From positions 1 through 64,000 of the forward strand of contig CAJXZG010000003.1 of assembly GCA_913063265.1 (NCBI GenBank): a stretch of DNA of 64,000 nucleotides, written 5' to 3'. Of this stretch, positions 1 through 8,215 are shown in pieces. The notes beneath the pieces were generated by a model. That model saw nothing but the letters and a program-made list of their open reading frames with translations, made no database searches and had not been told where the DNA came from. Numbering within the stretch: position 1 is the first letter of the stretch; each line of letters opens with the position of its first letter. The position numbers and the translations under genes are program-made. The stretch is from an uncultured Prolixibacteraceae bacterium. GTDB lineage: Bacteria; Bacteroidota; Bacteroidia; Bacteroidales; Prolixibacteraceae.

Positions 1-2
1 AC

Positions 3-305
3 TTTGGCGTCGATTTGGTAAGTGATCCAAATGCAAGAATATCTTCAGTTCTGGGTGGAACAGTAATTTTTTCCGGATGGACACTGGAAACAGGTTATGT
101 GATTTATATCCAGCACGATGCAGATTTGGTTTCGGTATATAAACACAATGCGGAACTTTTAAAATCTGCGGGAGATAAAGTCAGGGCAGGAGAAGCAATT
201 GCCATTATTGGTAATTCCGGAGAACTTTCAACCGGGCCACATTTGCATTTCGAACTCTGGCACAGAGGTACTGCCATTAATCCTGAACAGTATATTGTTT
301 TTTAA
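3..305 (+). CDS. M23 family metallopeptidase (LytM domain), C-terminal part
   Basis: Partial gene entering from the left edge; 100 codons of the C-terminal catalytic domain are present. The first visible residues are FGVD, which fits the second half of the HxGxD zinc motif of LytM/M23 peptidases, and the HLHFELW stretch near the end carries the second zinc motif (HxH). VYKHN matches the conserved His before the active site. The family cleaves peptide cross-links of peptidoglycan in the periplasm; some members are inactive activators of amidases. It ends 3 bases before dxr, so the two are probably cotranscribed. The N-terminus, with any signal peptide or coiled coil, lies outside the window. 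Confidence 0.88.
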   Translation, partial: FGVDLVSDPNARISSVLGGTVIFSGWTLETGYVIYIQHDADLVSVYKHNAELLKSAGDKVRAGEAIAIIGNSGELSTGPHLHFELWHRGTAINPEQYIVF

Positions 306-308
306 ACT

Positions 309-1469
309 ATGAAGAAACGTATTGCCATACTTGGTTCAACAGGATCTATAGGAACACAGGCTCTTGAGGTAATCAGTCAAAATCAGGATATTTTTGAGGT
401 TGAAGTGCTTACTGCAAATAATAATGTTGATATTTTAATTCAGCAGGCCAAAGCTTTTCAGCCCAATGTAGTGGTTATTGCCAACCAAGAAAAATATTCA
501 TTTGTTTCTGAAGCTCTAAAAGACGAACCCATAAAGGTGTATGCCGGTGCCGATGCTTTAAGTCAGGTTGTTCAAATGGATACGGTTGATTTGGTATTGA
601 CTGCTATGGTAGGATATTCGGGATTATTACCTACCTACAATGCTATTAAAGCAAAAAAGAATATCGCTCTTGCCAATAAAGAAACTATGGTGGTTGCAGG
701 AGAGATCATTACCAAAGCGGCAATAGAAAATAAGGTGGAAATTCTTCCGGTAGATTCAGAACATTCGGCTATTTTCCAGTGTCTTGTAGGTGAATTTATG
801 AATCCTATTGAGAAAATTTATCTTACCTGTTCCGGTGGTCCGTTTAGGGGAAAATCAGAAAAAGAACTACAAAATGTAACAGTAGACAAGGCCTTAAACC
901 ATCCCAACTGGGATATGGGAGCTAAAATCACCATCGACTCAGCTACTCTGATGAACAAAGGTTTTGAGATGATGGAAGCCTGCTGGCTTTTTGGATTACC
1001 TGCTTCCAAAATAGAAGTAATTATCCATCCGCAATCAATTATTCATTCAATAGTTCAGTTTGAAGATGGTTCGATGAAAGCACAAATGGGATTACCTGAT
1101 ATGAAACTCCCAATACAATATGCCCTTGGATTTCCACAAAGGATAAAAAACGATTTTCCCCGATTTAATTTCTTTGATTACCCAAGGCTTGATTTTGAAC
1201 CACCAAATACAAAAATTTTTCGTAACCTTGCACTCTCTTTTGAAGCCATGAAAATGGGAGGCAATATGCCTTGTATTTTAAATGCTGCAAATGAGATTGT
1301 TGTAGAGGCATTTTTAAATAGAAAAATTGCTTTTCTACAAATGCCGGAAATTATTGAAAAAGCCATGCAAAAAGCCGCTTTTATAAAAAAGCCAACGCTT
1401 GATGATTTAATTCAATCAAATTCCGAAACAAGAGGCATAACAACACTGTTGATAGAAAATAAAAATTAG
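309..1469 (+). CDS. dxr: 1-deoxy-D-xylulose 5-phosphate reductoisomerase
   Basis: Converts DXP to 2-C-methyl-D-erythritol 4-phosphate with NADPH, the first committed step of the MEP isoprenoid pathway, in the cytosol. The 386-residue length is normal. The N-terminal nucleotide fold shows GSTGSIG (residues 9-15), and the catalytic and metal-binding segment is the PVDSEHSAIFQC stretch, followed by the SGGPFR substrate loop and the conserved NHPNWDMG and MNKG motifs. The gene starts 3 bases after the M23 peptidase and ends 14 bases before rseP. Coupling of dxr with rseP is a common bacterial arrangement. Confidence 0.97.
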   Translation: MKKRIAILGSTGSIGTQALEVISQNQDIFEVEVLTANNNVDILIQQAKAFQPNVVVIANQEKYSFVSEALKDEPIKVYAGADALSQVVQMDTVDLVLTAMVGYSGLLPTYNAIKAKKNIALANKETMVVAGEIITKAAIENKVEILPVDSEHSAIFQCLVGEFMNPIEKIYLTCSGGPFRGKSEKELQNVTVDKALNHPNWDMGAKITIDSATLMNKGFEMMEACWLFGLPASKIEVIIHPQSIIHSIVQFEDGSMKAQMGLPDMKLPIQYALGFPQRIKNDFPRFNFFDYPRLDFEPPNTKIFRNLALSFEAMKMGGNMPCILNAANEIVVEAFLNRKIAFLQMPEIIEKAMQKAAFIKKPTLDDLIQSNSETRGITTLLIENKN

Positions 1470-1483
1470 AAGAGAAGATTTTA

Positions 1484-2821
1484 ATGGAGACGATATTAGT
1501 AAAAACAGCTCAGTTACTTTTAAGCCTTTCAATTCTTGTGGTACTTCACGAGTTTGGGCATTTTATGTTTGCACGCCTTTTTAAAACCAGAGTAGAAAAG
1601 TTTTATTTGTTTTTCGACCCCTGGTTTTCACTTTTTAAAGTAAAAAAAGGAGATACTGAATATGGAGTAGGATGGCTGCCTTTGGGAGGATATGTAAAGA
1701 TTTCGGGAATGATTGATGAATCGATGGATAAAGAAGCCATGAAACTGCCGGCAAAATCCTGGGAGTTTCGTTCAAAACCTGCATGGCAAAGACTGTTGAT
1801 TATGTTGGGAGGAGTATTGATGAATTTTGTTTTTGCAATGGTAATCTACATCGGTATTCTTTACGCCTGGGGCGAATCTTACCTGCCCACGGAAAATTTA
1901 AAATACGGTATTGAAGTATCAGAAATTGGTGCAGAAGTAGGATTTCAAAATGGAGACAAAATCTTATCTGTTGATAATCAATACATCGAAAACTTCAGAA
2001 AAATAGTACCTACCATTGTTCTGGAAAATGCAAAAACTGTTCAGGTCGAAAGAAATGGCACCAAAACAGATGTTGATATTAGTGGTGAAGATTTGGCATT
2101 AATGATAAAAAGTAAATCAATTATAGATTTTCGTAAAACATTTGACATAAGCGTAGGTAAAGTAGCCAAGAAATCACCAGCAGACAAAGCCGGCTTAAAA
2201 AAAGGCGATGTTTTTGAAACTGTTGACGGACAGAGTTTTGAGTTTTATGATGAATTTTCTGATTACCTCAAAACCAAAAAGGGTCAGAATATTGAACTGG
2301 GATTGTTGCGCGAAGGACAAAAAATTTCCAAAGAAGTTGAAGTGGATGAAGACGGAAAGATAGGTTTTTATGCCTCTTTTAACAATATTGATTTTGTTGA
2401 ATTCAAAAGTATAAAATACGGATTCTTTGAATCTATACCGGCAGGAATTAAAAGAGGTTTTGAAACTACCAAAGATTATTTAAAACAGTTTAGATTAATT
2501 TTTAACAAGGAAACCGAAGGTTATAAATCTTTGGGAGGATTTGCAACAATAGGGAATATTTTCCCCGGTACATGGGACTGGTACTCATTCTGGAATATGA
2601 CCGCATTTATTTCAATTATTCTTGCAATAATGAATCTGTTACCTATTCCTGCACTCGACGGAGGGCACGTAATGTTTTTAATGGGTGAAATTATTACAGG
2701 ACGCAAACCAGGGGAAAAGTTTATGGAATATGCACAAATTACAGGAATGATTCTTCTTTTGGCTTTGGTGCTTTATGCTAATGCCAACGATATAATTAAA
2801 ATGATAAACGGGACGTTCTAA
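1484..2821 (+). CDS. rseP: RIP metalloprotease RseP (site-2 protease)
   Basis: Inner-membrane zinc protease that cuts transmembrane segments, classically of anti-sigma factors, and clears signal-peptide remnants. The 445-residue protein has HEFGH (residues 22-26) in the first membrane helix and the third zinc ligand in the LDGGH motif of a C-terminal helix. Between them lie two PDZ-like segments, with GFQNGDKILSVD in the first and AGLKKGDVFETVDG in the second. It sits 14 bases after dxr and is followed by a new promoter for tatA, so it probably ends the M23-dxr-rseP unit. Confidence 0.96.
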   Translation: METILVKTAQLLLSLSILVVLHEFGHFMFARLFKTRVEKFYLFFDPWFSLFKVKKGDTEYGVGWLPLGGYVKISGMIDESMDKEAMKLPAKSWEFRSKPAWQRLLIMLGGVLMNFVFAMVIYIGILYAWGESYLPTENLKYGIEVSEIGAEVGFQNGDKILSVDNQYIENFRKIVPTIVLENAKTVQVERNGTKTDVDISGEDLALMIKSKSIIDFRKTFDISVGKVAKKSPADKAGLKKGDVFETVDGQSFEFYDEFSDYLKTKKGQNIELGLLREGQKISKEVEVDEDGKIGFYASFNNIDFVEFKSIKYGFFESIPAGIKRGFETTKDYLKQFRLIFNKETEGYKSLGGFATIGNIFPGTWDWYSFWNMTAFISIILAIMNLLPIPALDGGHVMFLMGEIITGRKPGEKFMEYAQITGMILLLALVLYANANDIIKMINGTF

Positions 2822-2833
2822 TTAAAAAATTTC

Positions 2834-2841
2834 TATTTTTG
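2834..2841 (+). promoter_or_regulatory. Bacteroidota -7 element before tatA
   Basis: TATTTTTG matches the TAnnTTTG -7 consensus of the Bacteroidota primary sigma factor exactly and lies 27 bases before the tatA start. No good TTTG -33 element is seen at the usual 19-20 bp spacing, so the call is moderate. Confidence 0.45.
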
Positions 2842-2867
2842 TAACAAATCAATTTAACATTAAAGAC

Positions 2868-3065
2868 ATGAATTTATTTATAATAGCAGGTTTCATCGGA
2901 CCACAGGAAATAATAATCATACTTATAATCGTTCTTTTATTGTTTGGTGGTAAAAAAATACCTGAATTAATGAAAGGGCTGGGAAAAGGGATGAAAGAAT
3001 TTAAGAATGCCAGTAAAGAGGAAGCCGGTGAGAATGCTTCTGACACTGACAAAATAGAAAAATAA
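2868..3065 (+). CDS. tatA: Sec-independent translocase subunit TatA/TatB family
   Basis: Small 65-residue protein with one N-terminal membrane helix (about residues 10-27), the FG hinge ([11 protein letters not shown]), an amphipathic helix ([14 protein letters not shown]) and a charged tail. This is the standard TatA/Hcf106 layout. It forms the pore of the twin-arginine pathway, which exports folded proteins. A likely client is encoded in this window: the amidohydrolase at 49315-51252 has an RRRFVK signal. It has its own promoter and terminator and is probably monocistronic. Confidence 0.93.
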   Translation: MNLFIIAGFIGPQEIIIILIIVLLLFGGKKIPELMKGLGKGMKEFKNASKEEAGENASDTDKIEK

Positions 3066-3083
3066 TTTTGCACAAATAATATT

Positions 3084-3124
3084 AAAAATCCTGTTTCCGA
3101 ATTTTTTGGATGCAGGATTTTTTT
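3084..3124 (+). terminator. Rho-independent terminator after tatA
   Basis: AAAAATCCTG and CAGGATTTTTTT form a stem of about 10 bp with a 19-base loop and a T-run, 18 bases after the tatA stop. Confidence 0.8.
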
Positions 3125-3179
3125 ATGGTAAAGTTTTTGTTATGATTTTTGACATCGAAAACTAAAAAAACTAATAAAG

Positions 3180-4214
3180 ATGAAAAGAAAATTTATCTAC
3201 CTGTTCTCTATCATTATTTCTGTAATCATTTTACAATCATGTTCAACCGAACCTGTACTTCATACAAATATCACCGGAAATGCCAATGAGGTTGTAGTTG
3301 TTGTATCAAACGAATCATGGGAAGGGAAACCCGGAGAAGCTTTACGCGAAACACTTGGACAGTCACATTTGGCACTACCGCAAAGTGAACCGGTTTTTGA
3401 TTTAATAAATGTACCACCACAGGCATTTAAAAAAATTTTCCGTACAGCACGAAATATTGTTCAAACTTCAATAGCCTCGACGAATGACACAACCAGAGTA
3501 ATTTTTAAGGATGATGTTTGGGCTTATCCGCAGGCAACTGTAAGAATCGAAGCTAAAAATGCAGAAGAATTTATTAAGGTTTTTAATAAAAACAGCGACC
3601 GCATCATCTCATATTTCTTAAAAGCGGAAAAAGAAAGGTTCACAAAGAATTACAAAAAATATTATGAGAAAGTAGTGTACAATACTTTAAACGAAAACTA
3701 TGGATTAACGATGACCGTACCTCCCGGATTTAAAGTTTCGCGTCAGAAAAAAAACAGTATCTGGGTTAGATACGAAACTCCGGAAATCTCTCAGGGTATC
3801 GTTGTTTATACTTTCCCCTATACATCAGACTCTACTTTTACAGCAGACTACCTGGTAGCACAAACCGATAGTGTACTTGAAATAGACATACCCGGGCCAA
3901 CCGCAGGAAGTTATATGGCAATTGAAAAAAGGCTTGACCAGATTTTTAATATCACAGAGCACAATAAAAACTATGCTGCGGAAATGAGAGGATTGTGGAG
4001 GATGGAAAATGATTTTATGGGTGGCCCATATGTTGCACTGGCTGAACTGGATGCAAGCAACCAAAGAATAGTTGTAGCTTTTGGTTACGTTTTTGCTCCG
4101 AGTAAGGATAAACGTAATTTATTACAACAGGTTGAGGCAATGATTTATTCTTTAGCATTGAACGACCAGGCAAAGAACGATAAAATTAACAGCCAGGTTA
4201 AAATGGGTAATTAA
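3180..4214 (+). CDS. DUF4837 family lipoprotein
   Basis: 344 residues with a lipoprotein signal peptide (hydrophobic segment at residues 8-20, lipobox ending LQSC). The rest matches the general pattern of DUF4837, a Bacteroidota family of unknown function, including the GNANEVVVVVSNESW start of the mature domain. Lipidation implies an envelope location. It follows tatA after a terminator and is convergent with metF. No catalytic residues can be proposed from the sequence. Confidence 0.82.
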   Translation: MKRKFIYLFSIIISVIILQSCSTEPVLHTNITGNANEVVVVVSNESWEGKPGEALRETLGQSHLALPQSEPVFDLINVPPQAFKKIFRTARNIVQTSIASTNDTTRVIFKDDVWAYPQATVRIEAKNAEEFIKVFNKNSDRIISYFLKAEKERFTKNYKKYYEKVVYNTLNENYGLTMTVPPGFKVSRQKKNSIWVRYETPEISQGIVVYTFPYTSDSTFTADYLVAQTDSVLEIDIPGPTAGSYMAIEKRLDQIFNITEHNKNYAAEMRGLWRMENDFMGGPYVALAELDASNQRIVVAFGYVFAPSKDKRNLLQQVEAMIYSLALNDQAKNDKINSQVKMGN

Positions 4215-4267
4215 AACCGTCCTATGTCTGTCACAGGCAGGTAAATTCTTGCAGAGAATTACAAATG

Positions 4268-4302
4268 ATTAGGCACGTAATTTTTGAAATTACGGGCCTA
4301 AT
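4268..4302. terminator. bidirectional terminator between DUF4837 and metF
   Basis: ATTAGGCACGTAATTT and AAATTACGGGCCTAAT pair over about 15 bp with a short loop and one mismatch, between two convergent genes. It could serve both strands. Confidence 0.75.
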
Positions 4303-4326
4303 TTATTCAATATAAAGTCTAATTTT

Positions 4327-5280
4327 TTAAAACGCTGCCTTTATAATTTCACTAACATTATCACCAATACCATAAGTGTAGATATGAAGCGAAGGAGCAT
4401 TATTCGCTACCAGATCTTTTGACTGGAAAATTGCCCACTCAGTACCTACCCTTTTGGCTTCTTCGTTGTTTTTACATTTAGCCAGTTCATTTGCCAGTTC
4501 GCCGGGTAAATCGATACTAAAAATCTTTGGTAAAACTGTAAGTTGATTTTTCAGATTTATCGGTTTAATACCCGGGATAATCGGAACGGTTATTCCTATA
4601 TCCCGACATTTTTTAACAAAATCATAGTAAATCTGATTATCAAAAAACATTTGTGTTACAATGTAATCGGCACCTGTATCTACTTTTTGTTTCAGGTACT
4701 GAAGATCCATGTCCAGGTTTGGTGATTCAAAGTGCTTTTCTGGATAGCCCGCCACGCCAATACAAAAATCGAGTGGTGTATTATTTTTCAAATCCGGCTC
4801 CAGGTATTTTCCTTTTTGCAGGTCTTTAATCTGTCCGACTAATTCGTTCGCATTGGCATGGCCATTTGGATCGGGCTTAAAAACATGTTGATTTTTTACT
4901 CCGTCACCACGCAAAGCAAGTACATTTTCAATTCCAAGGAAATTCAAATCAATTAAAACATGTTCGGTTTCGCTTTTGGTAAAACCGCCACATAAAATAT
5001 GAGGTACCACCGGAATTCCGTATTTATGCTGAATATCGGCGGCAATAGCAACTGTACCCGGCCGTTTTCGAACTGTACGTTTTACAATGGTTCCATCCTC
5101 CATTTCTTTAAACTCCAACTCATCGCGATGAGTAGTAATGTTGATGTATTTTGGATCGAAATCTGTTAAACTTTCAATAGTTTGATACATTCTGCCGGTA
5201 TCATTACCTTTAAGTGGAGGCAGAAGTTCAAAAGAAAATACCGTACTTTTTGCCTTATCAATAATGTCAATTACTTTCAT
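4327..5280 (-). CDS. metF: 5,10-methylenetetrahydrofolate reductase
   Basis: Reduces methylene-THF to methyl-THF, the methyl donor for methionine synthesis. The 317-residue TIM-barrel flavoprotein shows the N-terminal FSFELLPP motif with the catalytic Glu, NITTHRDEL, the HILCGG loop, NVLALRGDG and the C-terminal PIIPGIKPI motif. Length is normal. Its start codon overlaps by one base the stop codon of a 51-codon upstream ORF (TAATG), which suggests translational coupling. Confidence 0.96.
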   Translation of the reverse strand: MKVIDIIDKAKSTVFSFELLPPLKGNDTGRMYQTIESLTDFDPKYINITTHRDELEFKEMEDGTIVKRTVRKRPGTVAIAADIQHKYGIPVVPHILCGGFTKSETEHVLIDLNFLGIENVLALRGDGVKNQHVFKPDPNGHANANELVGQIKDLQKGKYLEPDLKNNTPLDFCIGVAGYPEKHFESPNLDMDLQYLKQKVDTGADYIVTQMFFDNQIYYDFVKKCRDIGITVPIIPGIKPINLKNQLTVLPKIFSIDLPGELANELAKCKNNEEAKRVGTEWAIFQSKDLVANNAPSLHIYTYGIGDNVSEIIKAAF

Positions 5281-5435
5281 TATTTAAAAATGTTTTCAAT
5301 TTTGCGTTGTGCTTTTTTACTCTCACGATCAATTTTTGTTTCAATTGAGTTATTGAAATGAAACAGCATATCCAAAATCAACATTATCAATGCTCCTAAA
5401 ATCAAATATATTAGTTTGGTTTTTAAATTTTTCAT
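5280..5435 (-). CDS. small membrane protein, unknown, coupled to metF
   Basis: 51-codon ORF starting MKNLKTKLIYLILG and ending QRKIENIFK. Residues 8-25 form one hydrophobic segment that could span the membrane; the C-terminal half is charged and likely helical. The stop overlaps the metF start (TAATG), so it is in the right place and frame to be the first cistron of the metF transcript. It resembles no family that I recognise. Support comes from the overlap and coherent membrane-plus-charged composition; it could still be a chance leader ORF. Confidence 0.55.
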   Translation of the reverse strand: MKNLKTKLIYLILGALIMLILDMLFHFNNSIETKIDRESKKAQRKIENIFK

Positions 5436-5595
5436 AACAGTTTTTAAAGTGCGCTAAAAATACAAAAAAGTATGTTTTTCTAATCAGTCTTAAAACCACA
5501 TCTTTGATTTTCAACAATCGAATTAACATTTTACTTTGAAGTTCAAAAATAGAACTTTAGATTTTCAAGGCACATTGGATGATGTTACAATAAAT

Positions 5596-5623
5596 GAATC
5601 GCGGTTTGGAAACCGCGAGACCC
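5596..5623. repeat. palindrome with CGCGAGACCC tail, dispersed intergenic element copy 1
   Basis: CGCGGTTT-gg-AAACCGCG is a perfect 8-bp hairpin followed by AGACCC. The same tail (CCGCGAGACCC) on the same strand follows a hairpin at 30481-30528 in the his leader, and each lies beside a terminator hairpin. Confidence 0.6.
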
Positions 5624-5632
5624 GGAAAACAG

Positions 5633-5659
5633 GGTGGTTATCAAAAACCACCTTTTTTT
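5633..5659 (+). terminator. Rho-independent terminator upstream of the lar operon
   Basis: GGTGGTT and AACCACC pair around a 6-base loop, followed by seven T. It lies upstream of the promoter at 5696, so it may insulate the lar operon or end a short upstream transcript. No + strand gene precedes it, since metF and its small ORF are on the other strand. Confidence 0.7.
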
Positions 5660-5695
5660 GTGATCAATCTAAAAATTTACCAATTCATATTTTTT

Positions 5696-5703
5696 TATAT
5701 TTG
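5696..5703 (+). promoter_or_regulatory. -7 promoter element of the lar operon
   Basis: TATATTTG is an exact TAnnTTTG match, 33 bases before the ATG at 5737. It argues that the open frame upstream (from 5536) is not translated, because that region lies before the expected transcription start and contains a terminator. Confidence 0.55.
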
Positions 5704-5736
5704 CATGATAATACTTTTTTTAAAATTGGTGTTACT

Positions 5737-6138
5737 ATGGCTGTTTCCAGAATAGGTGTTTCCTTAGAAAAAGAGTTGCTTGATGCACTCGATGAATATG
5801 TTCATGCAAATAAATTTGCTAACAGATCTCAGGCAATCAGGCATTTGGTAAATAAAAATACAGTGGAGCAAAAGTGGCAATGTAATAATTATGTTGCCGG
5901 TTCGGTAACTTTAATTTACGATCTAAACAGAAGGGAAATTCAAAATCAAATATCTGAAATTCAGATAGGTTACTATCAGGAAATTTTGTCAACCCAGCGT
6001 GTAATTCTTGATAAGACAAAACACATGGAAGTAATTGCTATTAAAGGCATTGCCAGCAGGTTAACAGAATTGGCTGATAAATTAATATCAATAAAAGGAA
6101 TGCAAAACGGTAAGTTAACCATGAGTCGTGCAGATTAA
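5737..6138 (+). CDS. NikR-like ribbon-helix-helix regulator without nickel ligands
   Basis: 133 residues, the usual NikR length, with an N-terminal ribbon-helix-helix DNA-binding domain (about residues 3-45, including SRIGVSLEKELLDALDEY and the NRSQAIRHLV helix) and a C-terminal ACT-like domain. NikR represses nickel uptake genes when Ni(II) binds. An ungapped alignment from memory with E. coli NikR puts Ile77, Arg88, Ile90 and His96 in place of ligands His76, His87, His89 and Cys95, so the classical square-planar site is missing. The start at 5737 is preferred over the longer frame from 5536, because the promoter and terminator lie in that extension. The gene is 69 bases before larE. It probably controls this operon, but its effector is unknown. 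Confidence 0.85.
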   Translation: MAVSRIGVSLEKELLDALDEYVHANKFANRSQAIRHLVNKNTVEQKWQCNNYVAGSVTLIYDLNRREIQNQISEIQIGYYQEILSTQRVILDKTKHMEVIAIKGIASRLTELADKLISIKGMQNGKLTMSRAD

Positions 6139-6207
6139 ATACGTCAATAAAATAGTGTTATCATTTGTAAAATAATTGCTAGCGAAAAGTAATCAAAAAA
6201 GTTAAAG

Positions 6208-7032
6208 ATGAGTGAATTGAATCAGGAACTTCAAAACAAATTAGATAAGCTGGATGTGTGGTTTACACGCCGGGAAGGGTCCATAGTGGCATTTTCAGGA
6301 GGAATAGATTCTACTTTGGTATTATTTCTTGCAAGAAAGTTCCAGGGAAAAGAGAAGGCTATTGGTGTTATTTCTAATTCAGAAAGTTTAAAAGCCAAAG
6401 ATTTTAATCTGGCTAAGGATTTTTGTAATCGATTTGATATAAATCTTGAGATAATCAAGACCCGGGAATTAACAGATGAACGTTATAATCAAAATCCCGA
6501 AAACCGTTGCTACTTCTGTAAAGAACATTTGTTTCACGATTTGCAGTCAATAAAAGATAAATACCCTGAATTTGACGTATTAAGCGGCACCAATCATGAT
6601 GATTTAGGAGATTACCGTCCGGGATTACAAGCGGCAGCAAAATATAAAGTCCTGTCGCCTATGGTAGATTGTAATATTACAAAAGATGAATTAAGGCAAA
6701 TAGCAAAATATTTTGGTCTTCCCAACTGGAATAAACCGGCCAGTCCTTGTTTAAGTTCCAGAATTCCGTACAACCATCAGATTACCAGAGAAAAATTACA
6801 ACAGGTAGAAGACGCAGAAAATATCCTGAATGATTTTGGTTTTAGAGATGTACGTGTACGTCACTATGGAGCATACGGGCAAATAGAAGTTCAGAAAGAT
6901 GAACTGGAGAAATTGCTTCAGCTTGAAGATGAGGTGATTAATAAGATAAAAAAGGTTGGATTTGCTGACCTGAAAATCGATAAAGAGGGATTGGTTTCGG
7001 GAAAATTAAACCGTGTGCTAAAGAATATATAG
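6208..7032 (+). CDS. larE: LarE sulfur transferase for nickel-pincer cofactor
   Basis: PP-loop ATPase that adenylates and sulfurises the pyridinium carboxylates of the nickel-pincer nucleotide (NPN) precursor. The 274-residue protein has the P-loop SGGIDST (residues 30-36). It has Cys in NRCYFCK (101 and 104) and in PCLSSRIPY (181). Cys181 corresponds to the sacrificial cysteine of the Lactiplantibacillus enzyme. Proteins with three such cysteines have been reported to hold a [4Fe-4S] cluster and work catalytically, so this may be that type. First enzyme of the larE-larC-larB unit; 4 bases before larC. Confidence 0.93.
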   Translation: MSELNQELQNKLDKLDVWFTRREGSIVAFSGGIDSTLVLFLARKFQGKEKAIGVISNSESLKAKDFNLAKDFCNRFDINLEIIKTRELTDERYNQNPENRCYFCKEHLFHDLQSIKDKYPEFDVLSGTNHDDLGDYRPGLQAAAKYKVLSPMVDCNITKDELRQIAKYFGLPNWNKPASPCLSSRIPYNHQITREKLQQVEDAENILNDFGFRDVRVRHYGAYGQIEVQKDELEKLLQLEDEVINKIKKVGFADLKIDKEGLVSGKLNRVLKNI

Positions 7033-7036
7033 GACA

Positions 7037-8215
7037 ATGAAGATATTATATTACGATTGTTTTGCAGGTATAAGCGGAGATATGAATCTTGGCGCACTTA
7101 TCGATTTGGGAGTGGATGCCGCGTATCTAAAATCAGAATTAAAAAAATTAAATATCGAGGGCTTTCACCTTGATGTTAAGATTGATCAAAGAAAAGGGAT
7201 TTCTGGTACCAAGGCAGATGTTGTCATTGAAAACCAGGAAAATGAAAAACACCGTCATTTACGGCATGTAGAGGAAATTGTAAATGGAAGTTCATTGCCC
7301 GAACAGGTAAAATCAAATGCTTTAAAGATTTTTGATTTAATAGCCGTAGCTGAAGCTAAAATTCATAATATATCAAAAGAAAAAGTACACTTTCACGAGG
7401 TAGGTGCACTCGATTCGATTGCGGATATTGTAGGAGCTGCAATTTGTTTGGATTATTTAAAAGTGGATAAAGTGATGTCTGCGCCAATCCAGTTGGGTGG
7501 GGGAACCGTAAAATGTGCGCATGGAATTATGCCTGTTCCGGCACCTGCAACCGCTGAGATTGTTAAAAACATTCCTATAAAAACGGGTCTTGTAAATCAT
7601 GAAGCCACTACACCAACAGGAGCCGCAATTTTGGTGGCAACCGTTGATGAATTTTCCGATAAATTAGATTTTCCAATTGTAAAAACAGGTTATGGAATTG
7701 GAAACAGAGACAGCGAGGTGCCCAATGTGCTAAGAGTATATTTGTGTGAAGATACTCAACCCACAAAAGATGTAAATTCAGAAGAGGCTTTGGTTTTGGA
7801 AAGTAATATTGATGATATGAATCCGGAACACTACGATTTTCTTCTTGAAAAACTATTTCTGGAGGGTGCGAGTGATGCGTGGTTAAAACCTGTTTTAATG
7901 AAAAAATCAAGACCGGCAGTAACACTTTCTGTTTTGTGTAAAGAAGAAATAGCAGCGAAATTAAAGGAAATGATCTTTAAGCACAGCACATCGCTAGGCA
8001 TTCGCCAATACAAAGTAAGAAAAGATATGCTGCGACGTGAAGAATATGATGTTAAAACAAAATATGGCCGGGTAAGAATAAAACAAAGTTATTTTAACGG
8101 AAATCTTGTAAGAACAAAACCTGAGTATGAAGATTGCAAAAAACTGGCTGAAAAACATCAGATAACAATTTCGAAAATAGAGAATGAGGTAACCAAAATT
8201 ATTTCAAATCAATGA
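7037..8215 (+). CDS. larC: LarC nickel insertase (cyclometallase), unsplit
   Basis: CTP-dependent nickel insertion into the pincer cofactor. The 392-residue protein has the N-terminal YYDCFAGISGDMNLGAL motif, a His-rich region (residues 74-79, with HRH), the HFHEVGALDSIADIVG motif and the C-terminal nucleotide-binding domain. In Lactiplantibacillus plantarum the gene is split into larC1/larC2 joined by programmed frameshifting. Here it is one continuous frame. Its stop overlaps the larB start by 4 bases (ATGA). Confidence 0.95.
   Translation: MKILYYDCFAGISGDMNLGALIDLGVDAAYLKSELKKLNIEGFHLDVKIDQRKGISGTKADVVIENQENEKHRHLRHVEEIVNGSSLPEQVKSNALKIFDLIAVAEAKIHNISKEKVHFHEVGALDSIADIVGAAICLDYLKVDKVMSAPIQLGGGTVKCAHGIMPVPAPATAEIVKNIPIKTGLVNHEATTPTGAAILVATVDEFSDKLDFPIVKTGYGIGNRDSEVPNVLRVYLCEDTQPTKDVNSEEALVLESNIDDMNPEHYDFLLEKLFLEGASDAWLKPVLMKKSRPAVTLSVLCKEEIAAKLKEMIFKHSTSLGIRQYKVRKDMLRREEYDVKTKYGRVRIKQSYFNGNLVRTKPEYEDCKKLAEKHQITISKIENEVTKIISNQ

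Noticed and set aside
5536-5736. N-terminal extension of 67 codons on the NikR-like gene
   Set aside because: It contains a terminator and the promoter -7 element, and family members begin with the ribbon strand coded from 5737.
7037-8215. Programmed frameshift in larC
   Set aside because: The frame is continuous over 392 codons, with no slippery site needed.
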